Below, piece by piece: positions 9,231-17,296 of a stretch of DNA of 64,000 bases. The DNA comes from Reyranella humidisoli. GTDB lineage: Bacteria > Pseudomonadota > Alphaproteobacteria > Reyranellales > Reyranellaceae. The stretch is taken from positions 930,001-994,000 of the forward strand of contig NZ_JAHOPB010000001.1 in assembly GCF_019039055.1 (NCBI RefSeq), read 5' to 3'. The notes under the pieces were generated by a model. It was not told the DNA's origin. It did not search any database and was given only the letters and a program-made list of their open reading frames with translations. Made by a program: the position numbers and the translations under genes. Each line of letters begins with the position of its first letter. The stretch's first letter is position 1.

Positions 9231-9340
9231 ACCTCTTCCTGAGGAGCGCTCCGTAGGGGCGCGTCTCGAAGGGTGGGCACGAGCACCACGTTCGCTGCCC
9301 ATCCTTCGAGACGGTGCTGCGCGCCTCCTCAGGATGAAGT
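9231..9340. repeat. Composite palindromic repeat, copy 1
   Basis: A roughly 110-bp imperfect inverted repeat between the binding-protein gene and the convergent gene at 9358. The outer arms are ACCTCTTCCTGAGGAG and CTCCTCAGGATGAAG, the inner arms GTCTCGAAGGGTGGGCA and TGCCCATCCTTCGAGAC, and each side carries a small extra hairpin. The same architecture recurs at 12254-12360 and 39408-39520. Transcribed, it would form a large branched structure that could stop transcription or stabilise mRNA ends. Confidence 0.85.
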
Positions 9341-9357
9341 CAAGGCGGACAATGCCC

Positions 9358-9915
9358 CTACTTCTTCTGGGCACCCGGCAGGAAGTCGTCGAGCGGCACG
9401 CCGAAGCTGTTCAGCGCCCACGAGACGAGATTGTACTGGCCGACCGTGAAGACGGCGTCCATGAGCTGCTCGGTCGAGTAGGTCTTCGAGAGCGTCGCCC
9501 AGGTCGCGTCCGACGCGACCGAGTTCTCGAACAGATCGTCGGCGAGCTGCATCAGCGCGGCCTCGTGCTCGCTCCAGCCCTTGGCCTTCGGACCTTCCTT
9601 GAGATTGGCGATGTCGCCATCGGTGACGCCGCCGCGCTTGGCGATCAGCTCGTGCTGCGCGAACTCGTATTCCGCCTGGTTCAGCCAGCCGATGCGCAGG
9701 ATCAGAAGCTCGCGATCGCGGAACGGCAGCGTCTGCTTCGAGAGGATGTGGCCGGCGAACGGCGTCCAGCGCTTGGTCAGCGCGGGGTGATTGGCCAGCA
9801 CCTTGAAGATGTTGAACACCTGGCCGTTCATGGCGTTCTTCTCGATGGCCTCGCGATCCTCGGGCTTCATCGTCGAGAGGTCACGCAACGGGATACGCTG
9901 CTTGCGCTTGATCAC
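9358..9915 (-). CDS. Carboxymuconolactone decarboxylase (AhpD-fold) family protein without cysteines
   Basis: A 185-residue all-helical protein of the carboxymuconolactone decarboxylase-like family. The fold core is the segment with PFRDRELLILRIGWLN and EYEFAQHE near residues 67-91. AhpD-type peroxidase members carry a CxxC pair close to that histidine; this protein has no cysteine at all, so it cannot be a thiol peroxidase of that type and is nearer to the decarboxylase/lactonase-like branch. It is monocistronic, convergent with the binding-protein gene across a repeat. Substrate unknown. Confidence 0.85.
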   Translation of the reverse strand: MIKRKQRIPLRDLSTMKPEDREAIEKNAMNGQVFNIFKVLANHPALTKRWTPFAGHILSKQTLPFRDRELLILRIGWLNQAEYEFAQHELIAKRGGVTDGDIANLKEGPKAKGWSEHEAALMQLADDLFENSVASDATWATLSKTYSTEQLMDAVFTVGQYNLVSWALNSFGVPLDDFLPGAQKK

Positions 9916-9981
9916 TGATTTCCTCCTTGTCGGTCCTGATTGGACTAACGCTCCCTCAGGCGACCGACAAGGCGAAAGACA

Positions 9982-10176
9982 TTACTTGGCAAGCAGGCTT
10001 TCGCGCGGCGGCTGGAGCCTGGCCGCGGCGAGGCGCGCCTGACCGGGCGTGCTGAACTGATGCCCCTCGAGCTCGAAGAACGGGCGCGTGAAGGCATGGA
10101 AGCGGAAGGCATTGCCTTCCTTGAGGACGACACCGGCGGGCTTTCCCCAGATTTCGACGACGAAGGGTTCGGGCAT
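9982..10176 (-). CDS. Small conserved-looking hypothetical protein (64 aa)
   Basis: A 64-residue protein beginning MPEPFVVEIWGKPAGVV. The frame is open further upstream, but the ATG at 10176 is preceded by a strong Shine-Dalgarno (AGGAGA, seven bases upstream), which fixes the start. It is soluble, with two predicted strands near the N-terminus and a basic C-terminal helix. It lies 66 bp upstream of the carboxymuconolactone-type gene on the same strand and may be cotranscribed with it. I do not recognise a function. Confidence 0.7.
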   Translation of the reverse strand: MPEPFVVEIWGKPAGVVLKEGNAFRFHAFTRPFFELEGHQFSTPGQARLAAARLQPPRESLLAK

Positions 10177-10380
10177 GGCACGGTCTCCTTCAGGCTGAGC
10201 GAACTGCGACCCAATGCTTGATGGGCCGGGCTGAGATGGGGGCGGCATGACGGGATGGCAATGACGGGAGCGCCTGAACTGCGAACGGTCACAGCAAACG
10301 CTTTGCGTGGGGCATCAATATGGCAGAAGCACCTTTCCACGCTGGCGTTGCGGTCATCATTGCTGAACAATGACACTTGC

Positions 10381-11295
10381 ATGTCACGCACTCTCACCCG
10401 CTCGCGACTGATTGGCCTCGCCGGTGCCGGCCTGCTGGCCGCTAAGGGCAGCGCCGCCCAGACAGGAGCCCGCATGCATCAGCGCAGGATCCCCGCTTCG
10501 GGGGAGATGTTGCCCGTCGTCGGCGTGGGGACTTGGCGCACCTTCGACGTGGGTGGCAAGCCCGAGGATCGCGCACCGCTTGCAGAAGTGCTGCGGCGGC
10601 TGTTCGACGCCGGCGGCTCGGTGATCGATACCTCGCCGATGTACGGTTCGGCGGAGGCCGTGGTCGGAGACCTGCTGTCCGCCGCCGGCACGCGCGACAA
10701 GGCTTTCATCGCCACCAAGGTCTGGACCACCGGCCGCGACAGTGGCCTCGCGCAGATGCGGGCGTCCTTGCGGCTGCTGAAGACCGACCGCATCGACCTG
10801 ATGCAGATCCACAATCTCGTCGACTGGCGAGCCCATCTTCCGACCCTGCGCGCCTGGAAGGCCGAGGGCCGCATCCGCTATCTCGGCATCACCCACTACA
10901 CGCAGAGCGCCCACGACGAGCTGGAAAGCGTGATGCGGTCGGAGAAGTGGGATTTCATCCAGATCAACTACGCGCTCGACGATCGCGCCGTAGAGCGCAG
11001 GCTGCTGCCATTGGCGGCCGAGCGCGGCATCGCGGTGATCGTGAACCAGCCCTTCGGCGGCGGCGGCCTCCTGCGCAAGCTCTCCGCCCGCAAGCTGCCC
11101 GACTGGGCCGGTGAGATCGGCGCCACGAGCTGGGCCCAGATCCTGCTGAAGTTCGTGCTGGCCAATCCCGCCGTGACCTGCGTGATCCCCGGTACCAGCA
11201 AGCCCGAGCATATGACGGACAACCTGCAGGGCGGCTTCGGAGTTTATCCCGACGCGGCGTTGCTCAAGAAGATGATCGCCGACGTTCCAGTCTAG
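10381..11295 (+). CDS. Aldo/keto reductase with an N-terminal export-like signal
   Basis: A 304-residue NADPH-dependent aldo/keto reductase. The catalytic tetrad is recognisable: Asp in VIDTSPMYG, Tyr in the same motif, Lys in IATKVWTTG and His in LMQIHN. The first 28 residues (TRSRLIGLAGAGLLAAKGSAAQ) look like a Tat-type signal with one Arg of the twin replaced by Ser, so the protein may be exported already folded with its cofactor. The start is placed at 10381 because upstream in-frame sequence up to 10255 is not protein-like. It is convergent with the epimerase gene, whose stop overlaps its own by three bases. Confidence 0.88.
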   Translation: MSRTLTRSRLIGLAGAGLLAAKGSAAQTGARMHQRRIPASGEMLPVVGVGTWRTFDVGGKPEDRAPLAEVLRRLFDAGGSVIDTSPMYGSAEAVVGDLLSAAGTRDKAFIATKVWTTGRDSGLAQMRASLRLLKTDRIDLMQIHNLVDWRAHLPTLRAWKAEGRIRYLGITHYTQSAHDELESVMRSEKWDFIQINYALDDRAVERRLLPLAAERGIAVIVNQPFGGGGLLRKLSARKLPDWAGEIGATSWAQILLKFVLANPAVTCVIPGTSKPEHMTDNLQGGFGVYPDAALLKKMIADVPV

Positions 11296-12191
11296 AGCGG
11301 CAGTTCGGCCTCGATCCAGGCCGTCGCCGAAGCGTGCTTCGGCTGCCAGCCCAACTCGCTACGGGCGCGCCTGGCCCTGACGCGGCTGTTGGAGCCGAAC
11401 GTGTAGGCCGCACTGCTCTCGCCAAGTTCCTTTGCGGCCTCCGCGAAGGGCCAGACCTGCGGCGCCCCCAGATTCAAGCGGCGCGCAATGGCAGCGCAAA
11501 TGTCGCGATACGAGGCCTCGCCGTTCTCGGCGAAATAGAAGGCACCAGCCGGCGCCCTGGTGAGCGCCAGGCGGTAGATGTCGGCCACGTCCTCGACATG
11601 GACATTCGACCAGACGTTCAGCCCCTTGCCGACATGGCGCACCACGCCCGAGGCCCTGGCCCGCTTCGCGAGGCCGGGAATCTGGGCGCTGTCGCGCGCC
11701 AGGCCGAGGCCGTTGCCGTAGATCATGGTGGGACACACGACGATCGAGCGCACGCCGCGTTGGCTCGCGCCGCGAGTCGTGCGGTCGATCTCGACCCTTG
11801 CCTTCTTGCCCGGCACCGGATCGAGCGGCGTGTCCTCGTCGTAAATCTTCTCCGAGGCGACATCGCCGTGGGCATCGTCGGCCACGATGCTGGAGCCGCT
11901 GGTGTGGATGAACGGCTTGTTCGAGCCGGCCAATCCTTCGAGGAATGCCTCCACCGCGCCGCGATGGTCGCTGTTGGCCGTGTTGATCACCGCATCGGCC
12001 CGCCTGGCCTCGGCTGTGAGGATCGCGGCATCGTCGAGACCGCCGATCACCGGTTCGACGCCGAAAGCCGCGAGCTTCTTCGCCTTCTCCTCGTCGCGCA
12101 CCAGGCCACGCAGCGTGTGACCCTCATCGAACAGACGGCGCGCGATGGTTCCGCCGATATAGCCGGTCGCACCGGTCATGAAGATGTTCAT
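11292..12191 (-). CDS. NAD(P)-dependent epimerase/dehydratase-like (extended/atypical SDR) protein
   Basis: A 299-residue Rossmann-fold protein with the nucleotide-binding motif GATGYIGG at residues 7-14. The internal segments VINTANSDH, HTSGSSIV and CPTMIYGNG are those of NAD-dependent epimerases and NmrA-like atypical SDRs. The usual YxxxK pair is not obvious, so catalysis is uncertain. The ATG at 12191 is chosen because it begins MNIFMTGATG and is preceded by GGGAGG. It is a single gene, convergent with the aldo/keto reductase. Confidence 0.85.
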   Translation of the reverse strand: MNIFMTGATGYIGGTIARRLFDEGHTLRGLVRDEEKAKKLAAFGVEPVIGGLDDAAILTAEARRADAVINTANSDHRGAVEAFLEGLAGSNKPFIHTSGSSIVADDAHGDVASEKIYDEDTPLDPVPGKKARVEIDRTTRGASQRGVRSIVVCPTMIYGNGLGLARDSAQIPGLAKRARASGVVRHVGKGLNVWSNVHVEDVADIYRLALTRAPAGAFYFAENGEASYRDICAAIARRLNLGAPQVWPFAEAAKELGESSAAYTFGSNSRVRARRARSELGWQPKHASATAWIEAELPL

Positions 12192-12253
12192 GGTCGTACC
12201 TCCCAGAGACTTTTCGCAGCGAGATTTCGGCTCGAGCCGAAGCCACAACATAG

Positions 12254-12360
12254 ACCTCATGCTGAGGAGGCCCGAAGGGCCGTCTCGAAGCATGGGCTAC
12301 ATGCACCGTCCGTCGCCCATCCTTCGAGACGCAGCCTGTGGCCGCTCCTCAGGATGAGGG
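12254..12360. repeat. Composite palindromic repeat, copy 2
   Basis: Second copy of the long inverted repeat, with outer arms ACCTCATGCTGAGGAGG and CTCCTCAGGATGAGGG and inner arms CGTCTCGAAGCATGGG and GCCCATCCTTCGAGACG. It lies between the start of the epimerase gene and the 3' end of dinB, so it is in the 3' region of dinB and the upstream region of the epimerase gene. Confidence 0.85.
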
Positions 12361-12389
12361 TGTGCGGGTGCACTTGAAACGTAGAGATC

Positions 12390-13466
12390 CTAGAGAGCCA
12401 GCGTCATCTGGGGCGGCACCTTGCGTTCCTCGCGCTGGTGCAGGTTATGGAGCGAGACGCCGAGCAGCCGCACTTTCTTTTCCAGCGGGAAGATCGTGCG
12501 GACCAGTTCGCGCGCGGTGCGCTCCAGCACGTCGCGGCTGTCGACGCTCTCCTCCAGCGTGCGGCTGCGCGTCACGATCCGGAAGTCGGCATACTTGATC
12601 TTCACCGTCACGGTGCGGCCCAGGATGCCGGTGCGCTCGCAATAGGCCCAGACATCCTCGAGCACGGAGGCCACCCCCTCCTCCACCGCCGCTGGCCGGT
12701 CGAGATCCTCCATGAAGGTCGTCTCCGAACCGACCGACTTGCGCGGCCGGTTGGGCACGACGCGACGTTCGTCATGGCCACGCGCGATGGCGTGGTAGTA
12801 GGTGCCGGAGCGGCCGAAATACTGTTCGAGGAATTCCAGCGTCTGCGCCTTGAGGTCGGCACCGGTCTGGATGCCAAGCCGGTTCATCTTTTCCGCCGTC
12901 TTCGGCCCGACGCCATGGAAGCGGCCGACCGGCAGGCTCTCGACGAAGGCCGGGCCTTTCTCGGGAGGGATCACCGTCTGGCCGTCGGGCTTGCGATGGT
13001 CGGAGGCGAGCTTGGCCAGGAATTTGTTGTAGGAGATGCCGGCCGAGGCGGTGAGGCCGGTGCGCTCCAGGATACGGGCGCGGATCTCGCGCGCGATCTC
13101 GGAGGCGAGCGGCATGCCCTTGAGGTTGGTGGTGACATCGAGATAGGCCTCGTCGAGCGACAGCGGCTCCACCAGCGGTGTGTAGTCGAGGAAGATCTCG
13201 CGAATCTGGCGCGACACTTCCTTGTAGACGTCGAAGCGCGGCTTCACGAAGACGAGCTCCGGGCACAGGCGCTTGGCCGTGACCGAGGGCATGGCCGAGC
13301 GCACGCCGAATTTGCGCGCCTCGTAGCTCGCGGCCATCACGACGCCGCGCTGCCGCCCGCCGACCGCGACCGGCTGGCCACGCAGCGCCGGGTCGTCGCG
13401 TTGCTCCACGGACGCGTAGAAGGCGTCCATGTCGACATGGATGATCTTGCGGACGTTTTCCGCCAT
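12390..13466 (-). CDS. dinB: DNA polymerase IV (Y-family translesion polymerase)
   Basis: A 358-residue Y-family DNA polymerase that bypasses damaged template bases. The catalytic carboxylates are in place: Asp12 in HVDMDAFYASVEQ and Asp105-Glu106 in SLDEAY. Thumb and little-finger segments follow. The C-terminus ends in QMTLAL, a good match to the beta-clamp binding motif, so the protein is complete. The ATG at 13466 (MAENVRKIIH) is preferred over an in-frame start 17 codons upstream. It is divergent from the nitroreductase gene. No LexA-like operator was recognised upstream. Confidence 0.95.
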   Translation of the reverse strand: MAENVRKIIHVDMDAFYASVEQRDDPALRGQPVAVGGRQRGVVMAASYEARKFGVRSAMPSVTAKRLCPELVFVKPRFDVYKEVSRQIREIFLDYTPLVEPLSLDEAYLDVTTNLKGMPLASEIAREIRARILERTGLTASAGISYNKFLAKLASDHRKPDGQTVIPPEKGPAFVESLPVGRFHGVGPKTAEKMNRLGIQTGADLKAQTLEFLEQYFGRSGTYYHAIARGHDERRVVPNRPRKSVGSETTFMEDLDRPAAVEEGVASVLEDVWAYCERTGILGRTVTVKIKYADFRIVTRSRTLEESVDSRDVLERTARELVRTIFPLEKKVRLLGVSLHNLHQREERKVPPQMTLAL

Positions 13467-13546
13467 GGGACGAGTATAGGCTCCTGCAGCCGGCCTGCCG
13501 AAAGTTGCAACTGACAATCGTTCGCATGTCGGAGTAGTCTGCGGCC

Positions 13547-14143
13547 ATGCCTGACATCACCCATGCGCGCGAGCCTCGCCTGCTCGCCCTCGACCAGTTG
13601 CTGGCCCGCCGTTCGGTCGGCCCGCTGCAGGAACCGGCGCCCCAGGGCGCGGACCTCGACCTGATCCTCGACGCCGGCCTGCGGGCGCCCGACCATGGGC
13701 GTCTGAAGCCCTGGCGCTTCGTCGTCATTCGCGGCGACGCGATGCTCGCCTATGGCGAGAAGCTGGCCGAAGCCGCCACGGTTCGCGATCCGGTCAACGC
13801 CGCCGCGCTCGCCGAGCGCTATCGCGCCTGGGTCCGTCGCACGCCGATGCTGATCGCGGTCGGCGCCGTCATCAAGCCGGGCAACATTCCCGAGATCGAG
13901 CAACTGCTCGCCGCCGGCGCGGCGGCGATGAACATGCTGAACGCGCTGCACATGCTGGGCTATGGCGGCATGTGGGTGACGGGCCCGAATGCCTACGACG
14001 CCAACGTGAACAGGCTGCTGGGCTTCGAAGCTCCGTCGCGCCTCGTCGGCTTCCTCACCGCCGGCACGCCCGCTCCCTCGACCGCCCCGGTCCCGGCGCG
14101 GCCCGACCGGGCCGCGCACGTCGCCGAGTGGAAGGCCGAGTGA
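13547..14143 (+). CDS. Nitroreductase family protein (YdjA-like)
   Basis: A 198-residue FMN-dependent nitroreductase-fold protein. The FMN-binding N-terminal pattern appears as RRSVGPLQEPAP and LRAPDHGRLKPWRFVVIRG (residues about 43-61), and the C-terminal half contains GGMWVTGPNAYD. The APDHGRLKPWRF segment and short length are typical of the YdjA branch of single-domain nitroreductases. It reduces nitro- or quinone-type compounds with NAD(P)H; the physiological substrate is unknown. Confidence 0.9.
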   Translation: MPDITHAREPRLLALDQLLARRSVGPLQEPAPQGADLDLILDAGLRAPDHGRLKPWRFVVIRGDAMLAYGEKLAEAATVRDPVNAAALAERYRAWVRRTPMLIAVGAVIKPGNIPEIEQLLAAGAAAMNMLNALHMLGYGGMWVTGPNAYDANVNRLLGFEAPSRLVGFLTAGTPAPSTAPVPARPDRAAHVAEWKAE

Positions 14144-14164
14144 AACTCGGCCTCCTGAGCGTCA

Positions 14165-14266
14165 GGACATCGCTCGCGATGTCCGGGAGCGCCGAAGGAC
14201 GAACGGCCAGCTCATGACCCCTCCGTCGGCGTAAGACGCCGCCACCTCCCCATTGGAATGGGGAGG
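14165..14266. repeat. Pair of perfect hairpins between convergent genes
   Basis: Two strong hairpins lie between the nitroreductase and metY stops. The first pairs GGACATCGC (14165-14173) with GCGATGTCC (14176-14184) over a 2-base loop. The second pairs CCTCCCCATT (14245-14254) with AATGGGGAGG (14257-14266). Neither has a U-tract, so they are more like intergenic palindromic repeats than intrinsic terminators, although they may end transcription from both sides. Confidence 0.6.
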
Positions 14267-14276
14267 AAAGTCGATG

Positions 14277-15587
14277 CTAAGCCGCGCTCTTCAGCTTGCC
14301 GGCCGCATCGAGCGCCTGCGAGAGATCGGCGAGGATGTCGTCGATATGCTCGATGCCGATCGACAGGCGCACATAGCCGTCCGACACGCCCGTCGCGAGC
14401 TGCTCCTCGGCGGTGAGCTGCGAGTGCGTGGTCGAGGCGGGATGGATCGCGAGGCTGCGGGAATCGCCGATATTGGCGACGTGATAGAGCAGCTTCAGCG
14501 AATCGATGAACCGGCGCCCGGCCTCCCGGCCCGCCGCCAGTTCGAACCCGACAAGCCCGCCATAGCCGCCCTTGAGATAGGCGTCGGCCCGGCGGCGCGT
14601 CTCGCCCTTCTGCTGCGACGGATGGATGACCTTCGCGACTTCCGGCCGCTTGGCCAGGAAATCGGCGACGGCCTGCGCATTCTTCACATGGCGTTCCATG
14701 CGCAGCGTCACCGTCTCGATGCCCTGCAGGATCAGGAAGGCGTTGAAAGGCGACAGGGCCGAGCCGAGATCGCGCAGCAGGGTGGTGCGCGCCTTGATGA
14801 TGTAGGCCACCGGTCCGATCGGCTTCACCGCCTCGACCCAGACCGCGCCGTGATAGCTCGGGTCGGGCGTGTTGAGCGCCGGCTGGCGCTTCGGATGGGC
14901 GGCCCAGTCGAAGTTGCCGCCGTCGACGATCAGGCCGGCGATCGAGGTGCCGTGGCCGCCGAGATACTTCGTTCCGGAATAGACGACGATCGCCGCACCG
15001 TGATCGAGCGGCCGCGTCAGGATCGGCGCCGCCGTATTGTCGACCATCAGCGGAATGCCGAGCGGCCGGCCGATGTCGGCCACTTCCTTGATCGGGAAGA
15101 CCGCGAGCTTCGGGTTGGGCAGCGTCTCGGCATAGTAGGCGCGGGTGCGATCGTCGGTGGCGCGGGCGAAGGCCTGCGGATCGCTGGGATCGACGAAGCG
15201 CACTTCGATTCCCTGGTCCTTCAGCGTGTGGGCGAACAGATTCCACGTGCCGCCGTAGAGATCGGTCGAGCTCACGATGTTGTCGCCGGCCTTGGCGATG
15301 TTCTGGATCGCGAAGGCGGATGCCGCCTGACCCGAGCTGACAGCCAGCGCCGCGGCACCGCCTTCGAGGGCCGCGATGCGCTGCTCCAGCACGTCGACCG
15401 TCGGATTGCCGATGCGTGTGTAGATGTTGCCCAGCTCCTTTAGCGCGAACAGGTTCGACGCGTGCTCGGTGTCGCGAAACTGGTACGAGGTCGTCTGGTG
15501 GATCGGCACCGCGACCGAGCCGGTCGTGGGATCGGCGCGCCAGCCGGCGTGCAGCGACAGGGTCTCGGGATGGCGGGAATTGGTCAT
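14277..15587 (-). CDS. metY: O-acetylhomoserine (or O-succinylhomoserine) sulfhydrylase
   Basis: A 436-residue PLP enzyme of the Cys/Met metabolism family that makes homocysteine (or methionine) from an acylated homoserine and sulfide (or methanethiol). The PLP lysine is Lys207 in YSGTKYLGG, and the cofactor aspartate is in MVDNTAAP. The early YTRIGNPTVDVLEQR segment and the length fit the MetY/O-acetylhomoserine aminocarboxypropyltransferase branch rather than the shorter MetB/MetC. The ATG at 15587 has a GAGG Shine-Dalgarno about ten bases upstream. The upstream gap was checked for a SAM-II riboswitch and none was found. The exact acyl donor is not determined. Confidence 0.88.
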   Translation of the reverse strand: MTNSRHPETLSLHAGWRADPTTGSVAVPIHQTTSYQFRDTEHASNLFALKELGNIYTRIGNPTVDVLEQRIAALEGGAAALAVSSGQAASAFAIQNIAKAGDNIVSSTDLYGGTWNLFAHTLKDQGIEVRFVDPSDPQAFARATDDRTRAYYAETLPNPKLAVFPIKEVADIGRPLGIPLMVDNTAAPILTRPLDHGAAIVVYSGTKYLGGHGTSIAGLIVDGGNFDWAAHPKRQPALNTPDPSYHGAVWVEAVKPIGPVAYIIKARTTLLRDLGSALSPFNAFLILQGIETVTLRMERHVKNAQAVADFLAKRPEVAKVIHPSQQKGETRRRADAYLKGGYGGLVGFELAAGREAGRRFIDSLKLLYHVANIGDSRSLAIHPASTTHSQLTAEEQLATGVSDGYVRLSIGIEHIDDILADLSQALDAAGKLKSAA

Positions 15588-15766
15588 GATCGGCCTCGCG
15601 GTTGCAACGAGCGGCCAACCTCGTGGCAGCAAGCGTCACAGTCAAAGGGAATGGCTGCCGACGCCCGACTGTTGGACGACAGGTCCGGCCTCCGGGCCGC
15701 GACGGGAGAAGAAAATCCTTCTCTCCGCGCCGTGTCGAGTCCTCGAAAGGGGTACCCGGAAGCCGC

Positions 15767-17296
15767 CTATCGTCCGGGTGGCGGAAACGCCGGCGGGGCG
15801 GGATTGGCCTGCTTGAGGCCGCCGATCGGCACCGGCGGCGGCAGGTCTTCCTGCCGCCAGCCGCCGCCCAGCGCCTTCACCAGGTTGGCGCTGGCGATGA
15901 GCCGGTTGAGACGGATCGTAAGCAGCGCCTGCTCCGCCGAGAGCGCGGCGGCCTGTGTCTGCACCACGGTCGTGTAGGGCACGGTGCCGACGCGATACTG
16001 GTTGAGCGAGAGCCGCTCCGCCTCGCGCGCGGCGGCGACGGCCGCGCGCTGCACCCGCTCCTGCATCACCAGGATGCGCTGCTGCGCCAGCGCGTCCTCG
16101 ACCTGCTGGAAAGCCGTCAGGACGGTCTGGCGATAGGTCGCGACGGTGGCGTCATAACCGGCGCGGGCGCCCTGCACCTGGGCCGCCATCGCGCCGCCGT
16201 CGACCAGCGTGCCGGCGATCTGCGGCCCGACCGACCAGGCCGCCGTGCCGAGCTGCAGCAGCGAGCCCAAGCCACCGCTCAGGAAGCCGATGGTCGCGCC
16301 CAGCGAGATCTGCGGATAGAAGGCGCCCTTGGCCACGCCGATCTGGGCGTTGGCCGCCGCCATCTGGCGCTCGGCGGAAGCGATGTCCGGCCGCCGCTCC
16401 AGCAGGGTCGACGGCACGCCGGAATCGACCGTGGGGATCGTGAGGCGCGTGGGCGCCGGCTCGATGCTCACCTCGGAGGGCGCCTTGCCGACCAGAAGCG
16501 CGATCGCATGTTCGAGCAGCGCGCGGTTGATGCCTTCGTTCACCAGCTGCGCACGCGTCTGCTCGTACTGCGTCTGCGCCTGCACGAGATCGACGCGCGA
16601 GACGATGCCGGCGTCGACCTGGTTCTGCGCGATCTGCATCGATCGCAGGTAGGCCGCGACGGTGGCCTCGTAGAGGCGCTTGCGGTCGTCGGAGATGCGC
16701 AGCGACGCATAGTTCGTCACGAGATCGGTCTGGGCCGAGAGCCGCGCGTTGGCGAGGTCGGCGTCGCTCGCCTGTGCCGACGCCGAATCGCTTTCGACCT
16801 GGCGGCGCAGCGTGCCCCACAAGTCGAGTTCCCAATTGAGGGTGAAGCCGGTCGAATACTGGCCGATCGTCGAATCGTATCGCGTCACCGTCGCCGTGCC
16901 GCCGGCCGCCGTGGTGCCGCGCAGGCCGCCCGTGCCGGTCTGCTGCCCCGATCCGGTGCCCGAGAGGCTGGGATAGAGCGCCGACTGGTCCTGCCGGATG
17001 ATCGCGCGCGCGCGGCGATAGTTGGCCTCGAAGATCTTGAGGTTCTGGTTCGAGACGTCGATCTGCGACGCGAGACTGTCGAGCGTCGGATCGCTGTAGA
17101 CCCGCCACCACTGGCCGCGATCCGCGCCGTCGGCGGGCTGGGCCGGACGGAACACCGATGCCGCGCCCGTCGGAAGCTCGGCTTCCTTGTAGGCAGGCGC
17201 AACGGGGCTGGCCGGCGGCGCGCGCTCGTAGTCGGGCCCGACGAGGCAACCCGAAACGAGCAGAAGCGGAAGAAGCGACGCAGCGCTACGCCTCAT
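15767..17296 (-). CDS. RND efflux outer membrane lipoprotein, NodT/OprM family
   Basis: A 509-residue outer-membrane factor that forms the exit duct of a tripartite efflux pump. It has a lipoprotein signal (LLLVSGC, lipidated Cys at residue 17) and the tandem long-helix repeats of the TolC fold; the family segments PAYKEAELP, SLASQIDVSNQNLKI and LERRPDIASAERQMAAANA are clear. The ATG overlaps the stop of the MdtC-like gene by four bases. It is the last gene of a four-gene operon (adaptor, two RND pumps, outer membrane factor). A weak GAGAAG/CTTCTC hairpin about 35 bp downstream could be the end of the transcript. Confidence 0.93.
   Translation of the reverse strand: MRRSAASLLPLLLVSGCLVGPDYERAPPASPVAPAYKEAELPTGAASVFRPAQPADGADRGQWWRVYSDPTLDSLASQIDVSNQNLKIFEANYRRARAIIRQDQSALYPSLSGTGSGQQTGTGGLRGTTAAGGTATVTRYDSTIGQYSTGFTLNWELDLWGTLRRQVESDSASAQASDADLANARLSAQTDLVTNYASLRISDDRKRLYEATVAAYLRSMQIAQNQVDAGIVSRVDLVQAQTQYEQTRAQLVNEGINRALLEHAIALLVGKAPSEVSIEPAPTRLTIPTVDSGVPSTLLERRPDIASAERQMAAANAQIGVAKGAFYPQISLGATIGFLSGGLGSLLQLGTAAWSVGPQIAGTLVDGGAMAAQVQGARAGYDATVATYRQTVLTAFQQVEDALAQQRILVMQERVQRAAVAAAREAERLSLNQYRVGTVPYTTVVQTQAAALSAEQALLTIRLNRLIASANLVKALGGGWRQEDLPPPVPIGGLKQANPAPPAFPPPGR

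Noticed and set aside
15588..15766. SAM-II riboswitch upstream of metY
   Set aside because: The leader has a GGUUG/CAACC hairpin and a UUGCUGCCACG word, but the conserved GAUUU and GCUAAAAA segments of the SAM-II aptamer are missing.
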